Below are positions 54,108 to 62,810 of a stretch of 64,000 bases of DNA, one piece after another. A program made the position numbers and the translations under genes. Origin of the DNA: Oscillospiraceae bacterium (GTDB taxonomy: Bacteria; Bacillota; Clostridia; Oscillospirales; Ruminococcaceae); the NCBI GenBank assembly GCA_016296505.1, contig JAEDJD010000008.1, forward strand, positions 26,881-90,880. The letters are read 5' to 3'. The notes beneath the pieces are model-generated. The model did no database searches, was not told where the DNA came from, and saw nothing but the letters and a program-made list of their open reading frames with translations. Position 1 is the first letter of the stretch. Each line of letters opens with the position of its first letter.

Positions 54108-54593
54108 AAAAATCAATCCCCTTAAAATAAATAGACATAATGCGGATAAATTTCGACGGTAGAAACCGTTCTTTTGTATTTATCATACCAAAAAAATTTT
54201 ATCGCTGCAATATCAAAATTGCATATTCAGTGGACAAAATACAGCTTCAAGATGGATTATAAGCAGAATTTGGCTTATTTGCAGACATCCAAGCAATGAA
54301 AACCGGACAATTTACCCATACAACAACTGCAGCATTTACATACAACAACCGGCGGACGATTGCAAATTTACCGATTTATAGCTGTGTTTTATCCATATAA
54401 TCTGCAAAATGTGTATTGTATTTTGTCCGCACATCCAGTAGAATAAAAATAACGAATGCCATAAGTCTGCGGTTTGAGCTGTATTGGAACTTGCACTCCC
54501 CTTCGTGCAAAGACCGTACAGACTCACCGTGGATATGGTTTTCCGCTATGTTCGTTACGTTGAATTTTAGAATATCATGCTAGGGGGAAACGT
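54108..54593. other. Control region between GH43-B and the xylanase
   Basis: 486 bp without a gene between two divergent hemicellulase genes. It holds an inverted pair GGACAAAATAC (54232-54242) and GTATTTTGTCC (54418-54428). A related GGACAATTTAC lies at 54305-54315. A direct repeat ATACAACAAC occurs at 54318-54327 and 54340-54349, 22 bp apart. These are candidate binding sites, for example for the fusion regulator. I could not place the xylanase promoter with confidence. Confidence 0.5.
54182..54210 (-). promoter_or_regulatory. Possible promoter of GH43-B
   Basis: Minus strand TTGCAG, 17 bp, TATGAT with TGG before the -10. Confidence 0.6.
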
Positions 54594-57500
54594 ATGAAAC
54601 GCAAACGTTTGTATGCGGCGATCACCGCCGTAATTTGCACGGCAGCTATGACTTCTGTGATGCCGATGCAGAGCGCACAGGCTTCAGCGCTTGTACAAAA
54701 CGATTTTGAAATCACCTACGGCGGCTGGTATGCCGAGTCGCCGGACTGGAGCGCGGATGTGACAGCGATCGAGGGTATCGGCTTTGACGGTACCCGCGGT
54801 ATGAAGGTGACCGACAGAACCTCTCCGGACGACGGTGCCGTCTCCGAAAAGGATCTCTACTTAACCGGCGGCGAGCGCTATGACTATTCCGTTCGCGTCA
54901 GCGCCGAAACCGATCAGCACTTCAAACTCACTCTGACGGTCGAAGATATCAAGACCGGTGAAAAAACTGTCAAGATTCTTGACGAGAAGGACGTCAAGGG
55001 CGGCGAGTGGGCTACGCTCAGCGCTTCCTACAAGGCTCCGATGAATTCAAAATCCTTCAAATTGACAATTACGACCGATACGACTGATGATTTCGTCTAT
55101 GATGATGTAAAGGTCGTTGGCAAACAGCAACCGCTCGCCGCCAGCGCCGCAGCTTCAGACAAAGGTCTGAAGGATATGCTGGTCAATTATGGTATCCGTT
55201 CCGGTAATATTCTGAATGGCTCTACCATCAACAACAACACGATCAAAGATATCTTGCTGAAAGACTGCAACGCCATCGAGTGCGAGAACGAAACAAAGCC
55301 GGACGCAACACTTGTCGCCTCCGGTTCCACCGATACCAATATTAACGTCCGCGACAGCAGCTTCGCTAAGATCGCTGACTGGTGCACACAGAATAATCTT
55401 GGTTTCCGCGGTCACACGCTTGTATGGCATTCGCAGACGCCTGAGTGGTTCTTCAAGCAGAATATGGCTGGCAATTCCGGCAGCTATGTCAGCGAATCCG
55501 TTATGGATCAGCGCCTTGAGAGTTACATCAAGAATATGTTTAACCTGTATGCTACAAAGTATCCGAACCTGAATCTGTACGCATACGACGTCTGCAACGA
55601 GTGCATGAACGACTCCAATGGCGGTCCGCGTAATAAGGGCTATGGCAACGGCGCTTCACCGTGGGTTTCTATCTACGGCGATAACCACTTCATCGACAAG
55701 GCGTTCGTGTATGCAAGAAAGTATGCGCCGAAGAACTGCAAACTCTACTACAACGATTATAATGAGTACGCATCCTTCAAGCGCGACGCAATCCTGACAA
55801 CCGCAAAACGTATTAAGGCTGCAGGCAACCTCGACGGCGTCGGTATGCAGTCCCATATCAATGCAAATGCAAACGATGGTTGGAGCGGTGAAACACAATA
55901 TCTGACCGCGATGAGAATGTATCTGGAAGCCGGTCTCGATGTTCAGATCACCGAGCTGGATATAAGCACCGAAGGCGGTAAGTACTCCCTCGATCAGCAG
56001 GCAAACAGATACAAGAATATTCTGAAAGCCGCAATCGACTGGAACTCCGATCAGTCGCATCAGTCCAGAGTCACGTTGTTCCAGGTCTGGGGCCCGAACG
56101 ACGCTAACTCATGGGTCGGCACAGACAAGGCTTCCGGCAGAAGCAACGCTCCGCTGCTTTACACCAGCGACAATCAGCCGAAGGCTGCTTACTCTGCTCT
56201 GACTTCCCTTGTACCGCAATCCCAGTGGGGCGATGGCACAAAGTTCTCCGACGACTTCGTTGTCAAAGAGCCTGAGCTTGACGCCGATGGCTACTGGTTC
56301 CACTATACCTTTGAAAACGGCGTGGATGGTTTCTCCGGCCGCGGCAGCGCAGGCGTCACTTCTTCCAGCACGGAAGCATATCAGGGCAGCAAGTCCCTTT
56401 CCTGCACCGGCAGAGAAGATATCTGGAATGGCGCAACTATTTCGCTCCCGTCCAACATTTTCAAGCCCGGTACCGCTTACAGCTTCAGCGCAGTTGTAAA
56501 ATATACCAGCGGCGCAGATTCTGAACCGTTCCATTATAGCCTACAGTACGTCGGCTCCGACGGCGAAACCTATTACGAGAAGATCGTTGAGGGTCAGGAG
56601 ATTGCGAAGGATTCTTGGACGCAGCTCGCAAATACTTCGTTCACAATTCCGGCTGGCGCTTCCGATGTTCAGCTTTATTTTGAAACCGCTGATACAACTT
56701 GCGATTTCTATGTCGATGAAGTCATCGCTGCTCCGGAGGGTACCGTAATCAACGGACCGAAGGGTAATCCTGTCCTCAATTCCAAGATTCTCGGCGACGT
56801 CAACTGCGACGGCGTGATCTCAGCAGCCGACCTCTCTGCTCTGAAAACCGCGCTCAAGACCGAGAAGTTCCTCTCCTCCTCTTCTAAAAAGAATGCAGAT
56901 GTCAACTCCAGCCTCAAGGTCACAAAAGCAGACGCAGAGGCATTGCTCGACTATCTGCTCACCAAGATCACCAAGTTCCCGGTCGCTGAACCGGAAGTCA
57001 CACAGGTTGACTTCACGCAGATGGAAGCTTCGTTCAATAATATGAAGCTCGCAACAAGTACCAAAAAGGATACCGAGAACAACCCGTGTACAACTCAGCG
57101 TTTCGGCGCAGACCCGGGCTGGATGGTCTACGAAGACAGACTGTATCTCTATACCACCAATGACGCTTTTGAGTATAATAGCGCCGGTAATATGCAGGAG
57201 AACACCTATAATTCCGGTACCATCAACTGCATCTCCTCCGCCGACCTCGTAAACTGGACTGACCATGGTCCGATTCCGGTTGCTGGCAGAAACGGCAGAA
57301 CGCAGGGCGGCGTTGCAAAATGGGCTGGCAATGCCTGGGCACCGGACGCTCTGCATAAGAAAATCAATGGTAAGGAAAAGTTCTTCCTCTACTTCGCAAA
57401 CAATGGCTCCGGCGTCGGCGTTCTCTCGTCCGACAGCCCGACAAGCGGATTCGTAGATCCGATCGGCAGCGAGCTGGTTTCCAAGTCCAAGGTCGGCAAC

Positions 57501-58466
57501 ATGAACGATGTTGTCTGGATGTTCGATCCGGGCGTTTACTACGATGAAGCAACCAACGAAGGTTACCTGTTTATGGGCGGCGGCGTTGACGGCAGAGATA
57601 AGGCGAACCCCAAGACCGGCAGATGCATGAAGCTCGGCGATGATATGATCTCCATTTCCGGCAATGCAGTAACCCTTGAAAACCCCTATCTCTTTGAAGA
57701 CTCCAGCCTGATTAAGATCGGCGATACTTGGTACTACTCCTACTGTTCAAACTGGAATGTTCCGGGCGGCACCAATATCAACGGCGTTTCGTTCGGTAAT
57801 GCAGATATCCTCTACATGACCTCTAAGAACCCGATGGGTCCGTGGACTTCCAGCCAATTGAGCGGTATGGTCTTTGCAAACACCGGTTCGCAGGGTCTCG
57901 ATAAGGGCGGCAACAACCACCACTCGATCCTCTACTTCAAGGGTAAGTACTATGTTGCATACCACGCAAGACAGACTGAAATCCGTATGGGCGTCAATGG
58001 CGGAAGCGGCTTTAATTACCGTTCTACCCATATCGACGAGTGCAGCTTCAACAATGGCAAGCTCTCCTGCAAGGGTACCATGACCGGCGTAAAGCAGCTT
58101 GAGTACCTCAATCCGTACCAGACGGTTCAGGCTGAGACCATGGCAAATCAGGGCGGCATCCAGATTAAGGGCGTTGGCGATACAGTTGTTTCTGACATCC
58201 AGAAGGGCGACTGGATTAAGCTGAAGGGCGTTGATTTCAAGGATGGCTGCAAGTCCTTCGCAGCACGCGCTTCCTCTAAGAACGGCGCGATCATTAAGGT
58301 TACAAAAGGCTCTCCGGACGGTGAAGCATTCGCTTACATCGAAGTTCCGGCAGGCGGCACTATGACCGATATCGCACCGGTCGCTTGCAACAGCATCGAA
58401 GGTGTGAACGATATCTGCTTCGTATTCAGCGGCGAGCTGGAGTTCGATAGCTGGTCGTTCAAGTAA
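54594..58466 (+). CDS. Bifunctional GH10 xylanase / GH43 enzyme with internal dockerin
   Basis: A secreted 1290-residue enzyme. Order: signal peptide (1-31), CBM22 (about 35-175), GH10 xylanase (about 195-545), second CBM22/4-9-type module (about 563-730), dockerin (about 731-797), GH43 domain (about 805-1160), CBM6 (about 1165-1290). GH10 has FRGHTLVWHSQTPEW, acid/base Glu in YDVCNECMND (near 336) and nucleophile Glu in QITELDIS (near 454). The dockerin reads GDVNCDGVISAADLSALK and ADVNSSLKVTKADA, with a weaker second loop. The GH43 part has GNAWAPDALHKK and a VWMFDPGVYYDE stretch. CBM6 starts VQAETMANQGG. The gene uses AAG, TAC and TTC much more than its neighbours. ATG behind AGGGGG. Confidence 0.94.
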   Translation: MKRKRLYAAITAVICTAAMTSVMPMQSAQASALVQNDFEITYGGWYAESPDWSADVTAIEGIGFDGTRGMKVTDRTSPDDGAVSEKDLYLTGGERYDYSVRVSAETDQHFKLTLTVEDIKTGEKTVKILDEKDVKGGEWATLSASYKAPMNSKSFKLTITTDTTDDFVYDDVKVVGKQQPLAASAAASDKGLKDMLVNYGIRSGNILNGSTINNNTIKDILLKDCNAIECENETKPDATLVASGSTDTNINVRDSSFAKIADWCTQNNLGFRGHTLVWHSQTPEWFFKQNMAGNSGSYVSESVMDQRLESYIKNMFNLYATKYPNLNLYAYDVCNECMNDSNGGPRNKGYGNGASPWVSIYGDNHFIDKAFVYARKYAPKNCKLYYNDYNEYASFKRDAILTTAKRIKAAGNLDGVGMQSHINANANDGWSGETQYLTAMRMYLEAGLDVQITELDISTEGGKYSLDQQANRYKNILKAAIDWNSDQSHQSRVTLFQVWGPNDANSWVGTDKASGRSNAPLLYTSDNQPKAAYSALTSLVPQSQWGDGTKFSDDFVVKEPELDADGYWFHYTFENGVDGFSGRGSAGVTSSSTEAYQGSKSLSCTGREDIWNGATISLPSNIFKPGTAYSFSAVVKYTSGADSEPFHYSLQYVGSDGETYYEKIVEGQEIAKDSWTQLANTSFTIPAGASDVQLYFETADTTCDFYVDEVIAAPEGTVINGPKGNPVLNSKILGDVNCDGVISAADLSALKTALKTEKFLSSSSKKNADVNSSLKVTKADAEALLDYLLTKITKFPVAEPEVTQVDFTQMEASFNNMKLATSTKKDTENNPCTTQRFGADPGWMVYEDRLYLYTTNDAFEYNSAGNMQENTYNSGTINCISSADLVNWTDHGPIPVAGRNGRTQGGVAKWAGNAWAPDALHKKINGKEKFFLYFANNGSGVGVLSSDSPTSGFVDPIGSELVSKSKVGNMNDVVWMFDPGVYYDEATNEGYLFMGGGVDGRDKANPKTGRCMKLGDDMISISGNAVTLENPYLFEDSSLIKIGDTWYYSYCSNWNVPGGTNINGVSFGNADILYMTSKNPMGPWTSSQLSGMVFANTGSQGLDKGGNNHHSILYFKGKYYVAYHARQTEIRMGVNGGSGFNYRSTHIDECSFNNGKLSCKGTMTGVKQLEYLNPYQTVQAETMANQGGIQIKGVGDTVVSDIQKGDWIKLKGVDFKDGCKSFAARASSKNGAIIKVTKGSPDGEAFAYIEVPAGGTMTDIAPVACNSIEGVNDICFVFSGELEFDSWSFK

Positions 58467-58486
58467 AATTTAGCTCCCCCAAAGAT

Positions 58487-58535
58487 TTGGCTGTGTGAAT
58501 TCGCTTCAGTGCGTTCACACAGCCAACTTCTTTAT
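58487..58535 (+). terminator. Terminator of the xylanase gene
   Basis: 13-bp perfect stem TTGGCTGTGTGAA / TTCACACAGCCAA followed by CTTCTTTAT. Confidence 0.8.
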
Positions 58536-58621
58536 ATCAAAAAACCAAAACTCGAATAATCTCGTTTTTGCAAGATTCAATACAAACCAAGTCGGAATAT
58601 AACACAAAATATATGATTCAC

Positions 58622-58649
58622 TTGACAAATCTTGATATAATTGTATAAT
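58622..58649 (+). promoter_or_regulatory. Sigma-A promoter of the glycerol-3-phosphate dehydrogenase-like operon
   Basis: TTGACA, 16 bp, TATAAT, about 63 bp before the start codon. Confidence 0.75.
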
Positions 58650-58712
58650 AGTATTATAGCGATGTCATGCCGATTCCGGCAAATATACTGACAAAATGAA
58701 AGAGAAATGCCT

Positions 58713-60140
58713 ATGTATGATGTGGTAATTATCGGCGCCGGTATCACCGGCACTATGCTGTGTAGAAAACTCTCGCAGTATCGTCTCAAAATTGCTGTCC
58801 TCGATCAAGCAAATGACATTGCCGAGGGCGCCACGATGGCAAATTCCGCGGTCATCCATGTCGGATATGATCCGGAGGACGGTACGAACAAAGCAGAACT
58901 CAACGTCAAGGGCGCACTGCAATATGAACAGCTTTGCAAGGATTTGCACTGTAAGCATAAAACTGTCGGTGCATATATCGCAGCCTGCGGCGCGGAGGAG
59001 GAAGCTGCTCTCGGCGTCCTCGCCGCAAGAGCCGACGCAAGAAATATCCCCTATCGCTGGCTTAGTCGTGCGGACGCGCTGCCGGATGAGCCAAATCTTT
59101 CGGAAAATGTCACTCGTATCCTCGACTTCTATACAACGGCTGTGGTCTATCCGTGGGAAGTCGCCGTTGCCTGTATGGAGGTCGCGTGCCAGAACGGCGC
59201 GGAGCTTCATCTCAATTCGCCTTGTACCGGAATCGCCCGTGAGGACAAATGCTTCCGGATTACAACGCCAAATGCCGATTTCCTGACGCGTTATGTGGTC
59301 AATGCCGCCGGCGTTCATGCCGAGGAAATTCACAATATGGTCGGCAAGGCTTCTTGGCACGCTACGCCGCGTAAGGGTGAATACTATGTGCTCGATCAGG
59401 ATGTACAGCCGATCCGGCATATTATTTTCCCTGTACCGTCAAAAGAAAAAGGAAAGGGCGTTCTCGCGATTCCGACCGTTTTCGGAAATACGCTGATCGG
59501 TCCCAACAGCGATTTTCTGGAAGATCCCGATGATACCGGTACAACAGATTCCGGACTTGCATACGTCCGCGAAAATATCGGCAAAACGCTCAATCACATT
59601 CCGCTGAACCGCTCCATCCGTACCTTTGCCGGCATCCGTCCGACAACATCCGCGCCCGATTTTATCATAGAGGAAATTTCGGAAGCGCCTCATTTTATCG
59701 ACGCCGTTTCCATCGAATCTCCCGGTCTTGCGTCCTCCCCTGCGATTGCTGACCGAATTATTGAGATTCTTGCGCAATCCTGTCCGCTTGAAATCAATCC
59801 GGACGCTGTGATGACGCGTGAAAAGCCGATCGTCCTTGCGGATTTGTCCGCAGAGGAACGGAATGCCTTGATCCGCGAAAATCCATCCTACGGCAAAATT
59901 ATTTGCCGATGCGAACAGATTTCCGAGGGCGAAATCATCGACTGTATCCGCAGACCCTGCGGCGCTCGAACTGTCAAGGGCGTCAAAAAGCGCGTCCGAC
60001 CCGGTATGGGCAGATGTCAGGGCGGCTTCTGCGAGCCGAAAGTGCTCCATATTCTTGCACGGGAACTCGGCATATCCCCACTCGACGTCGTTTACGGCGG
60101 ACCCGACTCAAATATTCTGCAAAGTGAGAATCGTATATGA
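58713..60140 (+). CDS. FAD-dependent glycerol-3-phosphate dehydrogenase-like protein
   Basis: A 475-residue flavoprotein of the anaerobic GlpA type. The FAD dinucleotide fold is VVIIGAGITG at the N-terminus, and the DAO domain continues with KGEYYVLDQ and IRTFAGIRPTT. The C-terminal 80 residues carry a BFD-like [2Fe-2S] domain with the Cys pattern IICRCEQIS ... GMGRCQGGFCEP. It should oxidise glycerol-3-phosphate to dihydroxyacetone phosphate, linked to the next two genes. A different 2-hydroxyacid substrate is possible. The ATG at 58713 is preferred to 58707 because AAAGAG lies 8 bp before it. Confidence 0.88.
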   Translation: MYDVVIIGAGITGTMLCRKLSQYRLKIAVLDQANDIAEGATMANSAVIHVGYDPEDGTNKAELNVKGALQYEQLCKDLHCKHKTVGAYIAACGAEEEAALGVLAARADARNIPYRWLSRADALPDEPNLSENVTRILDFYTTAVVYPWEVAVACMEVACQNGAELHLNSPCTGIAREDKCFRITTPNADFLTRYVVNAAGVHAEEIHNMVGKASWHATPRKGEYYVLDQDVQPIRHIIFPVPSKEKGKGVLAIPTVFGNTLIGPNSDFLEDPDDTGTTDSGLAYVRENIGKTLNHIPLNRSIRTFAGIRPTTSAPDFIIEEISEAPHFIDAVSIESPGLASSPAIADRIIEILAQSCPLEINPDAVMTREKPIVLADLSAEERNALIRENPSYGKIICRCEQISEGEIIDCIRRPCGARTVKGVKKRVRPGMGRCQGGFCEPKVLHILARELGISPLDVVYGGPDSNILQSENRI

Positions 60141-61393
60141 AAAAATATCAGGCTATCATCATCGGCGGCGGCAGTGCCGGACTTTCCGCTGCTGTTACGC
60201 TGAAAAAGAACGGCATTGAAGATATTCTTGTCATCGAAAAAGACGAAGAACCAGGCGGTATTCTGGAGCAATGTATTCACAACGGCTTTGGGCTGCAAAC
60301 ATTTAAAGAACAGCTTTCCGGTCCGGCTTATGCGGAACGCTATGTGCGGATGGCAGAAGAATATGACGTGAACATTCTGCTCAATACCATGGTAACAAAG
60401 CTGACCGCCGATCGTGTGATTGAATATGTCAACGCGGAGGAGGGTACGGTTCAGGTACAGGCAGACGCAGTGATTCTTGCGGTCGGCTGCTACGAGCGCC
60501 CTCGCGGCGGCATCAATATCACCGGAACCCGTCCTGCCGGTATCTATACTGCCGGACAAGCGCAGCGTTATCTCAATATCGACGGCTATATGGTTGGTAA
60601 GCGCGTGATGATCCTCGGCTCTGGCGATATCGGATTGATTATGGCGCGCCGTATGACGCTCGAAGGCGCTGAAGTCGTCGGCGTTGCAGAGCTGATGCCC
60701 TATTCCAACGGTCTGCCGCGCAATATCAAACAATGCCTCGAGGATTTCAATATTCCGCTGTATTTGTCGCATACCATCACTGAGGTTTTCGGTACCGACA
60801 GACTGGAAAAGGTTGAAATGATGGAGGTAGACGCAAAATCCAATCCAATTCCCGGTACGGAACATTACTTCAATGTCGATACGCTGCTGCTTTCCGTTGG
60901 TCTGATTCCGGAGAATCATCTTGCAGATCAAGCCGGCATTCAGATGGATCCCAGCACCAAGGGTCCGGTTGTTGACGATCGCTATATGACAAGCGCGGAA
61001 GGCATTTTCGCCTGCGGCAACGGTCTGCACGTTCATGATCTTGTGGATTATGTTTCGTTGCAGGCGGAAAAATCTGCCGAGGGCGCTGTTTCCTATTTGC
61101 AAAACGGGATGCCGCAGGGCGACGCGCTCAGAATTCAGAACGGCAATCAGGTCAGCTATTGCGTTCCGTCAAAGTTTTATCCGCAAACACCTGTCGAAAA
61201 GCTGACGGTCTATTTCCGTGTGCGTGAACCACTCAAAAACGCTACGCTCATCATCCGTTCCGGCGATAAGATCATTCGCACAATGAAAAAACGCATTCTC
61301 ATTCCCTCCGTCATGGAGGAAGCATTGCTCCTAAAAAAGGATATGTCCGGTCTGACTGAACCGATCACAATTGAAATTGCAGAGGAGAAATAG
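60137..61393 (+). CDS. NAD(P)/FAD-dependent oxidoreductase subunit
   Basis: A 418-residue flavoprotein with two dinucleotide folds, IIIGGGSAGLSAAV and RVMILGSGDIGLIM, and the glutathione-reductase-like EPGGILEQCIHNGFG. The FAD-binding GIFACGNGLHVHDLVD lies near the C-terminus. It is the GlpB- or HcnB-like partner of the preceding GlpA-like protein, with ATGA overlap, and is followed at once by a DUF1667 gene. The set is a known anaerobic glycerol-3-phosphate dehydrogenase arrangement in Firmicutes. The electron acceptor is not visible. Confidence 0.88.
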   Translation: MKKYQAIIIGGGSAGLSAAVTLKKNGIEDILVIEKDEEPGGILEQCIHNGFGLQTFKEQLSGPAYAERYVRMAEEYDVNILLNTMVTKLTADRVIEYVNAEEGTVQVQADAVILAVGCYERPRGGINITGTRPAGIYTAGQAQRYLNIDGYMVGKRVMILGSGDIGLIMARRMTLEGAEVVGVAELMPYSNGLPRNIKQCLEDFNIPLYLSHTITEVFGTDRLEKVEMMEVDAKSNPIPGTEHYFNVDTLLLSVGLIPENHLADQAGIQMDPSTKGPVVDDRYMTSAEGIFACGNGLHVHDLVDYVSLQAEKSAEGAVSYLQNGMPQGDALRIQNGNQVSYCVPSKFYPQTPVEKLTVYFRVREPLKNATLIIRSGDKIIRTMKKRILIPSVMEEALLLKKDMSGLTEPITIEIAEEK

Positions 61394-61394
61394 G

Positions 61395-61757
61395 ATGACA
61401 AAAGAACTTGTTTGCGTCAACTGTCCGCTTGGCTGCCGGCTGACGGTGACAGTCCAACACAATCAGATAACTGCGGTCAGCGGCAATAGCTGTCCTCGCG
61501 GCAAAACGTATGCGGAAAGCGAATGTATCCGTCCAATGCGGATTCTGACAACGACCGTCCGTATCACCAACGCATTGCATCGCGTACTGCCCGTGATTAC
61601 TGAACAGGAAATCCCACTGGATCTCGTCATGAAAGCGATGGAAGCCGTGCGCAATGTCAAGGTTGCAGCGCCGATTCAGGTCGGCGATATCATTGTGGAA
61701 AATCTCCTCGGTACCGGCGTGAATCTGGTCGCTGCCCGTTCCATGAAGCAACTGTAA
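61395..61757 (+). CDS. DUF1667 protein, third subunit of the dehydrogenase set
   Basis: A 120-residue protein with an N-terminal Cys cluster CVNCPLGC and a later Cys in SGNSCPRGK, as in DUF1667. It probably carries an Fe-S cluster or Zn. It starts 1 bp after the stop of the flavoprotein, so it is part of the three-gene operon. The ATG at 61395 is supported by GAGGAG. DUF1667 genes regularly accompany GlpA/GlpB-like pairs and may transfer electrons. Confidence 0.88.
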   Translation: MTKELVCVNCPLGCRLTVTVQHNQITAVSGNSCPRGKTYAESECIRPMRILTTTVRITNALHRVLPVITEQEIPLDLVMKAMEAVRNVKVAAPIQVGDIIVENLLGTGVNLVAARSMKQL

Positions 61758-61780
61758 TCGCGCCGCATATATTAATAATT

Positions 61781-61822
61781 TAAGGCAATACCGCACGGAG
61801 ATTTCGGTGCAGTATTGCCTTA
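61781..61822 (+). terminator. Hairpin after the dehydrogenase operon
   Basis: 10-bp outer stem TAAGGCAATA / TATTGCCTTA with an inner GCAC/GTGC. It is followed by AAAATTG and not a U-tract, so termination is only likely. Confidence 0.55.
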
Positions 61823-61858
61823 AAATTGTCAATCAAAATCAGATGAAACGAGGACGAT

Positions 61859-62401
61859 ATGCTTTATACAATCAGAAAAATCAAACAATCTGAATATGCG
61901 CTGCTGGACGATTTTTTATATGAGGCTATTTTTATCCCCGAAGGCGTCAAGCCGCCGCCAAAATCTATTATAAAGAATAATGACCTACAGGTTTATATCA
62001 AGGATTTCGGTACATTACCGGATGATCAATGTCTTGTTGCAGAGGTAAACGGTTCAGTTGTCGGCGCCGTATGGGTGAGAATCATGAACGACTACGGCAG
62101 CATCGACAGCGAAACGCCTTCTTTTGCGATTTCTCTTTATAAAGATTATCGCGGCTTTGGGATCGGCACAGAGCTGATGAAACAAATGCTTGCACGCCTG
62201 AAAAAATGTGGTTATAAACAAGCTTCGCTCGCAGTACAAAAAGCAAATTATGCAGTCAGAATGTATCTTCATGTCGGCTTTGAAATCATAGATGAAACTG
62301 CTGAGGAATATATTATGCTGTGCAAGCTGAATCCAGATGCAAAACATAAATTTGACACGGATTTGCGTCATCCCAAATCGGCAGCACCTCAAATTCCTTG
62401 A
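61859..62401 (+). CDS. GNAT-family N-acetyltransferase
   Basis: A 180-residue protein. The acetyl-CoA-binding motif A is YRGFGIGTELMKQML, preceded by the beta strand FAISLYKD and followed by the ASLAVQKANYAVRMY helix and HVGFEIIDETAEEYIMLCKLN. The substrate is unknown. The last 30 residues run past the domain end into the convergent GNAT pseudogene and look like non-native tail. The ATG at 61859 follows GAGGACG. Confidence 0.85.
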   Translation: MLYTIRKIKQSEYALLDDFLYEAIFIPEGVKPPPKSIIKNNDLQVYIKDFGTLPDDQCLVAEVNGSVVGAVWVRIMNDYGSIDSETPSFAISLYKDYRGFGIGTELMKQMLARLKKCGYKQASLAVQKANYAVRMYLHVGFEIIDETAEEYIMLCKLNPDAKHKFDTDLRHPKSAAPQIP

Positions 62402-62794
62402 AACCGCACGCAAGATAAAAACGATTGGTTGCGTTGTAATCCGGATATAATCCCATCTTTACGGTCTTGACCTGCATGAAAGGATATCCGTCAGATAAGG
62501 CGCATTTCATTGCCGCGGCAATCAACATCTTACCGTTCCCCTGCCTGTGATACGATTTCAGAACCCCCATCACCGCAAGTTCAACCGTTGCAGCGCCAGT
62601 CTCCTGTAATCATAGAAATCCGATTGGTTCGGTTCCGTCATATGCGGCAAATAAAGGCATCTCGGCACTGTCTGCAATATACGCTTCCCTGCCGGATTCC
62701 ATTTCAAACCATTCCGGCAATGCCTCCAGAACTTGTCGGACAATCTGCATTTTGTCCTGTTTATCTTCATTTTTACAATCGTAATATGGTTCAT
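62313..62794 (-). pseudogene. GNAT acetyltransferase, frameshift plus nonsense
   Basis: A second acetyltransferase in pieces. ATG at 62794 with AAAGGAG upstream gives MNHITIVKM, after which the frame shifts near 62755. The next frame reads QIVRQVLEALPEWFEMESG, then FAAYDGTEPIGFL, then a TGA at 62610-62612. Beyond the TGA it goes on in the same frame as GAATVELAVMGVLKSYHRQG, with motif A, to the stop at 62313. Two defects in an otherwise clean reading frame indicate loss of function or sequencing errors. It overlaps the 3' end of the intact GNAT gene. Confidence 0.8.
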
Positions 62795-62810
62795 TCGTAT
62801 TTCTCCTTTT

